Source: CAJXSN01 sp947492235
GTDB taxonomy: Bacteria > Pseudomonadota > Alphaproteobacteria > Sphingomonadales > Sphingomonadaceae
Direction of reading: 5' to 3'
Assembly (NCBI RefSeq): GCF_042492175.1
Contig: NZ_CP170453.1
Location: 1,426,001 to 1,490,000 of the forward strand
Length of the DNA: 64,000 nt
Shown here: positions 23,665 to 32,215 of the stretch, in pieces
Layout of the letters: each line of letters starts with the position of its first letter
Position numbering within the stretch: position 1 is the stretch's first letter
Notes under the pieces: generated by a model
The model's database searches: none
What the model was told of the DNA's origin: nothing
Seen by the model: the letters and a program-made list of their open reading frames with translations, nothing else
Position numbers and translations under genes: made by a program

Positions 23665-26298
23665 ATGCGGGGTGACTGGATGGGCCGGATGGTCGCGTTT
23701 CTTGCGGCGGCACTCTGGCTGGTGCATCCGGCGCAGGCGCAGTCTTATCTCGATGCCGATTTCGACCCCGCCATTCCCACTCTGACCACCACGGTGGGCC
23801 ATGCACCGGGCGAGCGCATCACGTCCCCCGCCGAAACGCTGACCTATCTGCGGGCGCTGGCAGAGGCCGCGCCGGACCGCATGAAAATCGTCCGCTATGC
23901 AACCAGCTGGGAAGGCCGCCCGCTGCATTACGTCATCCTGACGGCGCGCGAGAATATGGCGCGGATCGATGCGGTGCAGGCCGATCTGGCCGGTATCGCC
24001 GAGGGCCGTGCGTCGAACGGGCAGGCGCTGCCGGTGACGTGGCTGACCTACGGCGTGCATGGCAACGAGATTTCCTCAACCGATGCCGCGCTGATGATGG
24101 CCTACCATCTGCTTGCCGCGCGCGGGGACAGCCGGGTGGACCGGATCCTGCGCGAAAGCGTCGTGGTGCTCGACCCGATGCAGAACCCCGATGGCCGCGC
24201 GCGGTTCGTCAATCATTTCCGCACCGCTGTGGGGATCGAGCCCGCAGCCGACCGTCAGGCGGCGGAGCATGACGAGCCATGGCCCAGCGGGCGCGTGAAC
24301 CATTACATGTTCGATCTCAACCGCGACTGGTTCACATTGAGCCAGCCCGAAACGCGGGGCAAAGTGGCCGCCATCCGCGATTGGAATCCGGTGGTGGTGG
24401 TGGACGTCCACGAAATGGGCGGCGACCAGAGCTATTTCTTCAGCCCCGCCGCGCGCCCGCTCAACCCCAACATAACCGCCGCCCAGCGCCGGTCCTACGA
24501 GGTGATCGGGCGCAACAACGCCGCCTGGTTCGACCGGATGGGCGAGCCCTATTTCACGCGCGAAGTCTACGACCTGTTCTACCCCGGCTATGGCGACACG
24601 TGGAACACGCATCACGGCGCAATCGGCAGCACCTACGAGCAGGGCTCTGCGCGCGGGCTGGTGTTCCAGCGGCGCGATGGCACGGTGCTGACCTATGGCG
24701 ACGGCGTGCGCAATCACTTCATCGCCAGCTTCTCCACCGCCGAGGCTGTGGCGGACAATGCCGCGCGGTTCCTGAACGGATTTGCCGGATACCGCGCGGC
24801 CAATAATGGCGGGGCAGCCGGGCGCGGCCAGTATGTGATCGATCTGGGCCAGCGGCGCTGGAATGCAGAGGCGCTGGGCCGCAGGCTGACGGCGCAGGGC
24901 ATTACCGTGCTGCGGCGCTCCGGCCCCGCAAATGCGTGCGGCAGGTCTTATCCCGCAGGCTATCTGGCCGTTCCGCAGGCGCAGCCCGCCGCGCGGCTGG
25001 TGCGCAGCCTGCTCGACCGCGATACCCCGCTTCCGGCCGATTTCCTGTCCGAGCAGGAACGCCGCCGCGACGATGGTCTGCCGCACGAGCTGTATGATGT
25101 CACCGCATGGTCGGTCGGGCTGATGTCGGGTGTGGATGTCGCCCTGTGCGGAGGCGCGGCGACGGGCGCGCAGCTTGCCTCCGATGCGCCTATCGAGCCG
25201 GTGGCAGAGGGCGGCGGCAGCTTTGCCGTGGCCGTGCCGTGGACCGATAGCGGACAGGCCCGGCTGGTGATCCGTGCCTTGCGCGAAGGGCTGGAGGCGC
25301 GCGTCACGGACAAGAGCTTCACCAAAGACGGACGGGTCTTTCCGCGCGGGACTGTGCTGTTCCCCGCCGGTGCCAATGATGCCGAGGCCCTCACGCGGCT
25401 GAGCCAATTGGCGCGCGAGACCGGCGCGCACACCGTGGCGCTGGATTCCAGCTGGGTCGAGGAAGGGCCCAATCTGGGCAGCGAATCCTTCGTCCGCCTG
25501 ACTCTGCCCAGAGTGGCGATTGCGTGGGACGAAGGCATCTCGCAGCTGAGTGCAGGCGCATCGCGCTATGTGCTGGAGCAGCGGCTGGGCCTGCCCGTGG
25601 TGCCGATCCGCACCCATCGTTTTGCCCGTGCTTCTCTGGCCGGATATGATGTGTTGCTGGTTCCCGATGGCAGTCCGGCTGCCACGATGGGTGCTGGCGG
25701 GCTGAAGACGATCCGTGACTTTGTCGCGCGGGGCGGCGTGCTGGTGGCCATTGGCAATAGTGTCGGTGCTTTTGCCGGAGGCGATGCACCGCTGCTGTCT
25801 GTGCAGCGCGAGGCCGCTCTCGGCCGCGAAGTGTCTGACGGAGACGAGGAACCGGCCAAACAGAGCGGGCTTGCTGAGGCGGAAGAAATCACCAGCGACG
25901 CCCAATACCGCGAAGCGATCCGGAACGAGAAGGCCTTGCCCGACACGCTGCCCGGCGCGCTGCTCAATACGGTGGCGGATCGCAGCCATTTCCTTTCGGC
26001 CGGATACGACAATGGCGCGGTCGTGCTGGCCAGCGGCTCGCAGATATTCACCCCGCTGGACCGGTCCAAAGGCATCAATGTGATGCGCTTTGCCGCAGCC
26101 GACGCGCTGATTGCGAGCGGCCATGTGTGGGACGAAAACCGCCGCCAGCTGGCCTTCAAACCCTATATGATCGCGCAGCCGACGGGCGGAGGGCTGAGCA
26201 TCGGCTTCGCCCACGATCCCGCCACGCGCGCCTATCTCGACGGGCTGGACCTGTTGCTCGCTAATGCGGTTCTGGTGGCCCCCTCGCGGGTGCGTTGA
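23665..26298 (+). CDS. Secreted M14 family zinc carboxypeptidase
   Basis: About 877 residues. The start region MRGDWMGRMVAFLAAALWLVHPAQAQ is a signal peptide; 23650 and 23680 are alternative ATGs. The catalytic domain has HxxE zinc ligands (His about 132 and Glu about 135 in YGVHGNEISS), DLNRDW and DVHEMGGDQSYFF with the third His. The C-terminal half contains a segment resembling a class-I glutamine-amidotransferase-like fold (YDVLLVPDGS, LKTIRDFVARGGVLVAIGNS), as in many large bacterial M14 proteins. It probably trims peptides in the periplasm. It converges with bciA (8 bp between) and marks the left limit of the photosynthesis cluster. Confidence 0.9.
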   Translation: MRGDWMGRMVAFLAAALWLVHPAQAQSYLDADFDPAIPTLTTTVGHAPGERITSPAETLTYLRALAEAAPDRMKIVRYATSWEGRPLHYVILTARENMARIDAVQADLAGIAEGRASNGQALPVTWLTYGVHGNEISSTDAALMMAYHLLAARGDSRVDRILRESVVVLDPMQNPDGRARFVNHFRTAVGIEPAADRQAAEHDEPWPSGRVNHYMFDLNRDWFTLSQPETRGKVAAIRDWNPVVVVDVHEMGGDQSYFFSPAARPLNPNITAAQRRSYEVIGRNNAAWFDRMGEPYFTREVYDLFYPGYGDTWNTHHGAIGSTYEQGSARGLVFQRRDGTVLTYGDGVRNHFIASFSTAEAVADNAARFLNGFAGYRAANNGGAAGRGQYVIDLGQRRWNAEALGRRLTAQGITVLRRSGPANACGRSYPAGYLAVPQAQPAARLVRSLLDRDTPLPADFLSEQERRRDDGLPHELYDVTAWSVGLMSGVDVALCGGAATGAQLASDAPIEPVAEGGGSFAVAVPWTDSGQARLVIRALREGLEARVTDKSFTKDGRVFPRGTVLFPAGANDAEALTRLSQLARETGAHTVALDSSWVEEGPNLGSESFVRLTLPRVAIAWDEGISQLSAGASRYVLEQRLGLPVVPIRTHRFARASLAGYDVLLVPDGSPAATMGAGGLKTIRDFVARGGVLVAIGNSVGAFAGGDAPLLSVQREAALGREVSDGDEEPAKQSGLAEAEEITSDAQYREAIRNEKALPDTLPGALLNTVADRSHFLSAGYDNGAVVLASGSQIFTPLDRSKGINVMRFAAADALIASGHVWDENRRQLAFKPYMIAQPTGGGLSIGFAHDPATRAYLDGLDLLLANAVLVAPSRVR

Positions 26299-26306
26299 AG
26301 AGGGCG

Positions 26307-27326
26307 TTAGCTCCGCTCGAACACGGCGTGTTCGCCGAGGTCCACGCTGCCTCCCCCGGTGATGATGTCGGCGTAATGGCCGGGCAGGGTATCGCTGCCG
26401 GTGGAGGGGGTGGCGTCCGCTGAATATGCGCCGGTTTGCGGATCGAGGACCAGCATGGATTCGGTGGCGTAATACCGCCCGATCCGCGCCAGCTCGGCTT
26501 TGTCTGCGGCCTTGCGCGAAACCTTTCCCAGCAGGCCGAGCACGGCAATGATGGCGTCGAGCAGGGCCACAGGCACGTGGCGGATGCGCGGCTTGTCTCC
26601 CAGTAGGCCGAACAGCGCCTCTGCCTGATCCAGCGGCGTGATGGCTGGACCCGGGCCGCCGATGGGCAGGATGGCATTACGGCGCGCCGGGTCGGTGATG
26701 CATTCCGACAGGTACCGGCCCAGATCGCGGTCGCTGATCGGCTTGCAGGAGGTGAGCGTGCCGTCGCCAAACACCAGAAACGGCTTGCCCTGCTGCACGC
26801 GGCCTATCTGGCCCGACAGCGATTTGAAAAAGGCTGTGGGGCGGACAATCGAATAGGTCAGACCGGATTCGATCAGCGCTTGCTCGAACGCCAGCTTGGC
26901 ATGCTGAAAGGCGAGGCGGGGTTTCTGGACGCAAATGGCCGAGAGCAGAACGAAGTGGGGAATGCCCGCTTCCTTCGCCACTTCCAGCACTTCGAGATTG
27001 GCCTGATAGTCCACCAGCCAAGCATCGTCCGGCAGGCCGGTGCGCGAGGCGAGACAGGAGACGGCGACATCGAAATGCTCGCCGCGCAAAGCCTCCGCTG
27101 CGCCGCATTGCGTGCCGACAATGCTTGCTGTCCGCATGTCTGCTCCATCCCACTCGCCCGGTCTGTCGGAGCTGGCGAATTGCGGGCGGACAACGCCCAC
27201 CACATCGTGACCGGCCTCCACCATGGCTTTTACCGTCGCGCGTCCGATCGTCCCGCTCGCGCCGAATACGATAACCCGCTTGGGCGCGACCCGTTTGGAC
27301 GTGCTTTGGGATGCGGCTGTGCTCAC
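26307..27326 (-). CDS. bciA: Divinyl chlorophyllide a 8-vinyl-reductase (BciA)
   Basis: 339 residues from a GTG start; an upstream in-frame stop at 27339-27341 rules out extension. N-terminal Rossmann motif VIVFGASGTIGRATV binds NADPH. PRLAFQHAKLAFEQAL, TYSIVRPTAFFKSLSGQ and FLVFGDGTLTSCKPISDRDLG are characteristic of BciA. The enzyme reduces the C8 vinyl group of divinyl (proto)chlorophyllide in the cytoplasm. It is an NADPH-dependent enzyme distinct from the ferredoxin-dependent BciB and from the C8-reducing side activity of chlorophyllide reductase. Divergent from bchI with 112 bp between; no TGT-N12-ACA site is found in that interval. Confidence 0.92.
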   Translation of the reverse strand: MSTAASQSTSKRVAPKRVIVFGASGTIGRATVKAMVEAGHDVVGVVRPQFASSDRPGEWDGADMRTASIVGTQCGAAEALRGEHFDVAVSCLASRTGLPDDAWLVDYQANLEVLEVAKEAGIPHFVLLSAICVQKPRLAFQHAKLAFEQALIESGLTYSIVRPTAFFKSLSGQIGRVQQGKPFLVFGDGTLTSCKPISDRDLGRYLSECITDPARRNAILPIGGPGPAITPLDQAEALFGLLGDKPRIRHVPVALLDAIIAVLGLLGKVSRKAADKAELARIGRYYATESMLVLDPQTGAYSADATPSTGSDTLPGHYADIITGGGSVDLGEHAVFERS

Positions 27327-27438
27327 ATCCCACCGGTATCAGCAGGCGCGTTCACTTCAAAGCCGCGGGTACAGGCATGCAGGACAGGAGCAAGCGCAGC
27401 GATTGACCGCCCCCGCGCGAATGATACAACGCCAGCCC

Positions 27439-28440
27439 ATGTCCGTCTTTCCGTTCAGCGCCATAGTCGGCCAGCAAGAAATGAAACAGGCGCTGCTCAT
27501 CGCCGCCACCGATGCGCGGATTGGCGGTGTGATGATCTTCGGCGACAGGGGCACTGGCAAATCGACCGCGGCCCGCGCGCTTGCTGCCACGCTGCCGCCG
27601 ATCACGGCGGTGGAGGGATGCCGCTACAATTGCGCGCCGGAGGATCGCGGATCGTGCCCCGATTGCTGCTCCAGCAAACGGGTGCGCAAAGTGCCGGTGC
27701 CGTTTGTCGATCTGCCGCTGGGATCGACCGAAGACCGCGTGCTGGGCACGCTTGATCTGGAGAAAGCGCTGTCGGCAGGCGAGAAGCATTTCGAACCCGG
27801 CCTGCTGGCCAAGGCGCATCGCGGCTTCCTGTATATCGACGAGATCAACTTGCTGGAGGATCACGTGGTCGATCTGCTGCTGGATGTCGCGGCGTCGGGT
27901 GAAAATCTGGTCGAGCGCGACGGGCTGAGCGTACGGCACAAGGCGCGCTTCGTCCTGATCGGCAGCGGCAATCCCGAAGAAGGCGAACTGCGCCCGCAAT
28001 TGCTCGACCGGTTCGGCCTGTCGGTCGAGGTGCGCACGCCGGATACGATTGCCGAACGGGTGGAGATCATGCGCCGCTGCGATGCGCAGGAGCGGGGGCC
28101 TGAAAAATTCGCCGCCAAGTGGAAGGCCGACGATGCCAAGGTGCTGCGCCAGATCGACCGGGCGAAGATGGCTTTGCCCAAGGTGAAGATGCCCGCCAAA
28201 ATGCTGAAAAGCGCTGCGGAATTGTCGCAGGCGGTGGGGGCGGACGGTCTGCGCGGGGAACTGACCCTGATGCGCGGGGCGCGGGCGTTGGCGGCGCTGG
28301 AAGGCGCGCCGTCTGTCACGGTGGACCATCTCAAATCCATCGCTCCGCTCGCCTTGCGGCACCGCTTGCGGCGCGACGTGCTGGATGAAACCGGCTCCAC
28401 CGTGCGGATCGAAATGGCGCTGGCCGAGATGTTCGGTTGA
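27439..28440 (+). CDS. bchI: Magnesium chelatase ATPase subunit I (BchI)
   Basis: 333 residues, the normal BchI length. AAA+ motifs: Walker A GDRGTGKST (residues 35-43), the Cys-containing CRYNCAPE insertion, Walker B FLYIDEINLL, sensor 1 FVLIGSGNPEEGELRPQLLDRFGL. With BchD and BchH it inserts Mg2+ into protoporphyrin IX, the first committed bacteriochlorophyll step. ATG 27439 fits the family start MSVFPFSAIVGQ; an in-frame ATG at 27421 is possible. Its stop overlaps the bchD TTG start (4 nt). Confidence 0.97.
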   Translation: MSVFPFSAIVGQQEMKQALLIAATDARIGGVMIFGDRGTGKSTAARALAATLPPITAVEGCRYNCAPEDRGSCPDCCSSKRVRKVPVPFVDLPLGSTEDRVLGTLDLEKALSAGEKHFEPGLLAKAHRGFLYIDEINLLEDHVVDLLLDVAASGENLVERDGLSVRHKARFVLIGSGNPEEGELRPQLLDRFGLSVEVRTPDTIAERVEIMRRCDAQERGPEKFAAKWKADDAKVLRQIDRAKMALPKVKMPAKMLKSAAELSQAVGADGLRGELTLMRGARALAALEGAPSVTVDHLKSIAPLALRHRLRRDVLDETGSTVRIEMALAEMFG

Positions 28441-30134
28441 GTGAAGACGCCCTGATCGAAGACGCTCTGCTGGCAGCGCAGGCCTTCGCGCAGTCGCCCC
28501 ATGCCTTTGGCGGAATTGTGCTGCGCGGGGCGGGTCCGGTGCGGGATCGCCTGCTGGACCAGATGCTCGCCGCTCTGGAGCCGCGAATGCCGGTGGTGCG
28601 CATCCCGATCAACGCCGATGCCGAACAGATGCTGGGCGGGCTGGACCTGACGCAGACTTTGGCCACCGGGCGGGCCGCGCATCGCCCCGGCCTGATCGAA
28701 CGCGCAAGGGGCGGCGTGGCGATTGTCTCCATGGCCGAGCGAACGGACAGGGGCATCGCGGCTCTTCTCACCCAGTCCATCGATAGAGGCGATTGTGCGG
28801 TGATCCTGCTCGATGACGGGCTGGATGCGGATGAAGCGCCGCCAGCCACTTTGCTGGAGCGCGCTGCGTTTCATTGCGATTTGTCGCGGTGCCGGACGCT
28901 GGATTTCGAGTGGGCGGGGGATTGGCAGAATGCAAAGCGCGCCCGGCCCCTGCTCAAGGGTCAGCGCGAGGCGCTTGCTTTGACAGCGGCCGCGCTGGGC
29001 ATCCACTCGGTTCGCCCCGTCCTGATGGCCGAAAGTTATGCCCGTGGAATTGCAGGTGCGCGGGGGCTGGGCAAAGCGGGGGAGGCGGAGCTTGAGGCGG
29101 CGATCCGGCTCGTGCTCGCCCCGCGCGCCACGCAGCGGCCCGAGATGGAGCCGCCCGAACGACCAGAGCCACCGCCGCCTGATGGCGCGCCGGACACCGC
29201 CACCGATCAGGGAGCGGAGGAGCAGCAATCGCAGGATTTGCCCTTGGAAGACCTGCTTCTGGCGGCCGCAGCGGCCTCTATCCCGAACCATATTCTGGAC
29301 GGGATCGACAAGGGTCTTACGCGTCCCAAAGGCGGCTCTGGCGGCCAATCGGGCAACCGCGAGACATCGTCCAGACGCGGGCGGCCGCTGGGCGCGCGGC
29401 CCGGCATTCCCGGCGACGGGCGCAAGCTGGCCCTGATCGATACTTTGCGCGCTGCGGCCCCGTGGCAGGCGATCCGTAGGGAAAACGCAGGGGATTCCAA
29501 CACAGGCAGACGATCGCTCCACATCCGAAAATCCGATTTGCGCATCCGCCATTTCGAACAGCGGCAGGAAAGCCTCACGATCTTCGCCGTCGATGCCTCC
29601 GGCTCCTCGGCCATGGCGCGGCTGGCCGAGGCGAAGGGCGCGGTCGAGCTGATGCTGGCTCAGGCCCATGTCAAACGCTCGCAAGTCGCGCTGATCGCAT
29701 TCCGGCATAGCGGAGCGGAAATTCTGCTCCCGCCCACCCGCTCGCTCACCCGCGCCCGGCGAGCGCTGTCAGGTTTGCCGGGCGGCGGAGGCACGCCGCT
29801 TGCCGCCGGATTACTGGAGGCGCGGCTGATGGCCGATGCGTCGGGCAAGCGCGGCCAGACTCCGATGATCGCCCTGCTGACCGACGGGAAGGCGAATGTC
29901 ACTCTGCAAGGCGAGCCGGACCGCGCCCGCGCCATGGCGGAGGCCGAAGATGCCGCCAAAGGCATCGCCGCGGCGGGCCATCACGCGGTGGTGATCGACA
30001 TCTCGCCCCGCCCACGCGAGGAAGCCGCCGCTCTGGCAGAGGCCCTGCGCGGCAAGTATCTGGCGCTGCCCTATGCCGGCAGCGCGGCGATGGTCGAGGC
30101 GATAGAGAGCGTGGCCGAGAGCGTGTCGGCATGA
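28437..30134 (+). CDS. bchD: Magnesium chelatase subunit D (BchD)
   Basis: 565 residues from a TTG start that overlaps the bchI stop; no better ATG is available near the family N-terminus. Domain order: a degenerate AAA+ domain (about 1-220, without a true Walker A), an acidic Pro-rich linker (about 225-275, PPERPEPPPPDGAP), and a C-terminal von Willebrand A integrin-I domain with a MIDAS motif DASGSS (Asp about 386), the matching GGTPLAAGL and LLTDGKAN. BchD bridges BchI and BchH in the Mg-chelatase complex. The stop overlaps the bchO start as ATGA. Confidence 0.96.
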   Translation: MSEDALIEDALLAAQAFAQSPHAFGGIVLRGAGPVRDRLLDQMLAALEPRMPVVRIPINADAEQMLGGLDLTQTLATGRAAHRPGLIERARGGVAIVSMAERTDRGIAALLTQSIDRGDCAVILLDDGLDADEAPPATLLERAAFHCDLSRCRTLDFEWAGDWQNAKRARPLLKGQREALALTAAALGIHSVRPVLMAESYARGIAGARGLGKAGEAELEAAIRLVLAPRATQRPEMEPPERPEPPPPDGAPDTATDQGAEEQQSQDLPLEDLLLAAAAASIPNHILDGIDKGLTRPKGGSGGQSGNRETSSRRGRPLGARPGIPGDGRKLALIDTLRAAAPWQAIRRENAGDSNTGRRSLHIRKSDLRIRHFEQRQESLTIFAVDASGSSAMARLAEAKGAVELMLAQAHVKRSQVALIAFRHSGAEILLPPTRSLTRARRALSGLPGGGGTPLAAGLLEARLMADASGKRGQTPMIALLTDGKANVTLQGEPDRARAMAEAEDAAKGIAAAGHHAVVIDISPRPREEAAALAEALRGKYLALPYAGSAAMVEAIESVAESVSA

Positions 30135-31018
30135 GCGCGCGCTATCCCGATTGGGAACGGGACGGGGCCGACTGGCCGAACAGAAGCGCCAGTTCCTTCG
30201 TTTCGGCAGAGGGCTATCGCTGGCACGTCCAGATGATGGGCCCGGAAGTTGCACCCGTCAGCCTGCTCCTCCACGGGACCGGCGCGGCGACGCATAGCTG
30301 GCGCGACCTGATGCCGGTGCTGGCCGCGAAATACCGCGTCATTGCGATGGATTTGCCGGGGCATGGCTTCACCCGCCCCAGCCACCGGCGGCGCGTGACA
30401 TTGCCGCAGATGGCGGCGTCCATCGGCGTGCTGCTGGATGTGCTGGAAGTGGAGCCGGACCTGATTGTCGGCCATTCCGCAGGGGCAGCTATCGGTGCGG
30501 AATTGCTACTGGCGCGCGGCTGGCATGCGCCGCTGGTGGGCCTCAATCCGGCGCTGCTGCCGTTTCCGGGCCTCGCTGCAAAACTGTTCCCGCAGCTTGC
30601 CAAAATCCTGTTCACCAACCCGCTGGTGTCGATCATTTTTGCCCGCATGGCCCGCGCACCGGGAGAGCCCGAGCGGTTCCTGCACAAGGCAACTGGATCG
30701 GTCATCGACCGGGCGGGCAACCGGCAATATCGCCTGCTGCTTACCCGCTCCGGCCATTGCGACGGAGCGATCCGGATGATGGCAAGCTGGCGGCTGGAGC
30801 CATTGCGCGACCGGCTCCACGCCCTCAAAGCGCCGGTGCTGCTGATCCATGCCACGGGCGACACAGCCATCCCGCGCTCCGCCGTCCGGCAGGCTGCGGA
30901 TTTGATTCCGCAATGCGAGTATCAGGAGATGCCCGGTCTCGGGCACCTTGCGCATGAGGAGCAGCCGGAGCAGACTGCGCAGATCATCACCGCGTTTGCA
31001 GACGCCGCCAAAGCCTGA
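30131..31018 (+). CDS. bchO: BchO alpha/beta hydrolase
   Basis: 295 residues, alpha/beta-hydrolase fold: oxyanion motif LLLHGTGAATHSW, nucleophile elbow GHSAGA with Ser about 116, and a late His in GLGHLAHEEQPEQ. BchO always follows bchD in purple bacterial clusters and is called a Mg-chelatase accessory protein; its reaction has not been settled. The start overlaps the bchD stop (ATGA). An AGGAGGGG Shine-Dalgarno for the following small gene lies at its 3' end. Confidence 0.93.
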   Translation: MSARYPDWERDGADWPNRSASSFVSAEGYRWHVQMMGPEVAPVSLLLHGTGAATHSWRDLMPVLAAKYRVIAMDLPGHGFTRPSHRRRVTLPQMAASIGVLLDVLEVEPDLIVGHSAGAAIGAELLLARGWHAPLVGLNPALLPFPGLAAKLFPQLAKILFTNPLVSIIFARMARAPGEPERFLHKATGSVIDRAGNRQYRLLLTRSGHCDGAIRMMASWRLEPLRDRLHALKAPVLLIHATGDTAIPRSAVRQAADLIPQCEYQEMPGLGHLAHEEQPEQTAQIITAFADAAKA

Positions 31019-31032
31019 GGAGGGGACGGACA

Positions 31033-31203
31033 ATGGAAACCAGCTTCGCAGACAATTTCGGCTGGATCGAAATCGTCTTTTCCGGCGCGGTCGCGCTCGG
31101 CTTCGGCTTCTACCAATTGTGGTCGGTCAATCGCGAAATTGCCAAGGACAAGGAAAAGGCCGCTGCGAAAGAGGCTGCCGAGCAGCAACACGCGGCTGAC
31201 TGA
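31033..31203 (+). CDS. Small single-span membrane protein (56 aa) after bchO
   Basis: An ATG with an excellent Shine-Dalgarno (GAGGAGGGG just upstream) opens a 56-residue frame, METSFADNFGWIEIVF at the start. One transmembrane helix is predicted at about residues 11-32 (Trp/Tyr-bounded, Gly-rich). The cytoplasmic tail is charged and Ala/Lys/Glu-rich (NREIAKDKEKAAAKEAAEQQ), helical and possibly coiled. It starts 15 nt after the bchO stop, so it is the fourth gene of the bchIDO unit, and it ends 1 nt from the convergent crtC stop. I do not recognise the family. Possible roles are assembly or membrane anchoring of Mg-chelatase components (speculative). Confidence 0.75.
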   Translation: METSFADNFGWIEIVFSGAVALGFGFYQLWSVNREIAKDKEKAAAKEAAEQQHAAD

Positions 31204-31204
31204 G

Positions 31205-32215
31205 CTAAACCTCTCTGGGCATCTTGTAAGGCAGCATGAACTGCACCACCGGATGGATCAGGCGATTGAGGGAAATGCTCTCCTGCACCGCCGTCACCGG
31301 CTTTCCGAAGATCCGCATCGACAGCGCAGAACGGGCGTAAAAGGGCGAATCCTCCCACGTCCTGAGCACCGAAGCATGGCCCCGGTCGGCGCGTGTCTGG
31401 CGCTTCATCGCCCATAATGTCGGCGGCAGCGGGGCGACCAGCGGCAGTTCCTCCTCATGCGGCGTACCGTGCTGGTCAAACCGCAGCGCGCTGGCGAAAT
31501 GGCTGCCATCGCGGCGGGTGCCCTCGTAAATCACCGCGACATCCTCGCCGGCATGGGCGCGGGACCAGTGCCAGTCGCGAAAGCCGTCCTCGATCGGTTC
31601 GCTGCCATGATTGCCATCCAGATAGGCGCTGCCGGTCCATTGTATATCGGGCTGATCCATTGCCACGTCGATGCGCGCGCGGGGCGCTATCGTGTGCCAA
31701 TTGTGCTTGCCGGCAGCATCGAGTTTGAATGAACGCGCGTTCAACACTTCCGGCGTCAGGACGATCCGCCCCTTCACCCGGCGCCGCCATGGAATGCCGA
31801 GACGGATATCGCGTTCCTCGATGTCGATGATCAGCTTGTCGTTCTGCCACCGCATCGCGCTCGGCCCGATTTGCAAATGGTCGCGGCTCTGCGCGATGTC
31901 CGCTGCGCCGCGTTCGGTCATCACCCAGCGCGCGCCGCTTTTGCCGTAAAGCGCGATATTGAGGCAGCTGTGATCGAGCGGAATATCCCGGCCCGATTTC
32001 TTGTAATAGGGGCTGAAGACGCTGCCGATGAACCCGATTATCGTCAGCCCGTAGCGGCCGTCGGCGCTGATGGCGTCGACATACCACCAGCGATATCCCC
32101 CCGGTGGTACCAGCGCGTCGAAATACGGTCGGACAGCACGGCTTCGCTTGCCAGTGTCCCTGACAAGGCGGCCATCGGGACGCCCGCGCCAGGATGGGTC
32201 GCCCCGCCCGCGCAA
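31205..32215 (-). CDS. crtC: Hydroxyneurosporene synthase / acyclic carotenoid 1,2-hydratase (CrtC)
   Basis: The conserved CrtC sequence starts at PPGGYRWWYVDAISADG and includes GFIGSVFSPYYKKSGRD, LDHSCLNIALYG, WTGSAYLDGNHGSEPIEDGF and the family's C-terminal helix. CrtC adds water to the terminal double bond of neurosporene/lycopene-type carotenoids at the membrane. The start is unclear: in this frame no ATG or GTG lies just before the conserved region. The nearest conventional candidate is TTG 32215, giving 336 residues and a 172-nt overlap with crtD; a CTG at about 32116 is another option. Both genes are on the minus strand, crtD first, so translational coupling is likely. Confidence 0.88.
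   Translation of the reverse strand: MRGRGDPSWRGRPDGRLVRDTGKRSRAVRPYFDALVPPGGYRWWYVDAISADGRYGLTIIGFIGSVFSPYYKKSGRDIPLDHSCLNIALYGKSGARWVMTERGAADIAQSRDHLQIGPSAMRWQNDKLIIDIEERDIRLGIPWRRRVKGRIVLTPEVLNARSFKLDAAGKHNWHTIAPRARIDVAMDQPDIQWTGSAYLDGNHGSEPIEDGFRDWHWSRAHAGEDVAVIYEGTRRDGSHFASALRFDQHGTPHEEELPLVAPLPPTLWAMKRQTRADRGHASVLRTWEDSPFYARSALSMRIFGKPVTAVQESISLNRLIHPVVQFMLPYKMPREV

Noticed and set aside
24076..26214. 712-codon frame antisense to the M14 peptidase gene
   Set aside because: No domain, composition typical of a mirrored GC-rich gene; the sense gene has signal peptide and zinc ligands.
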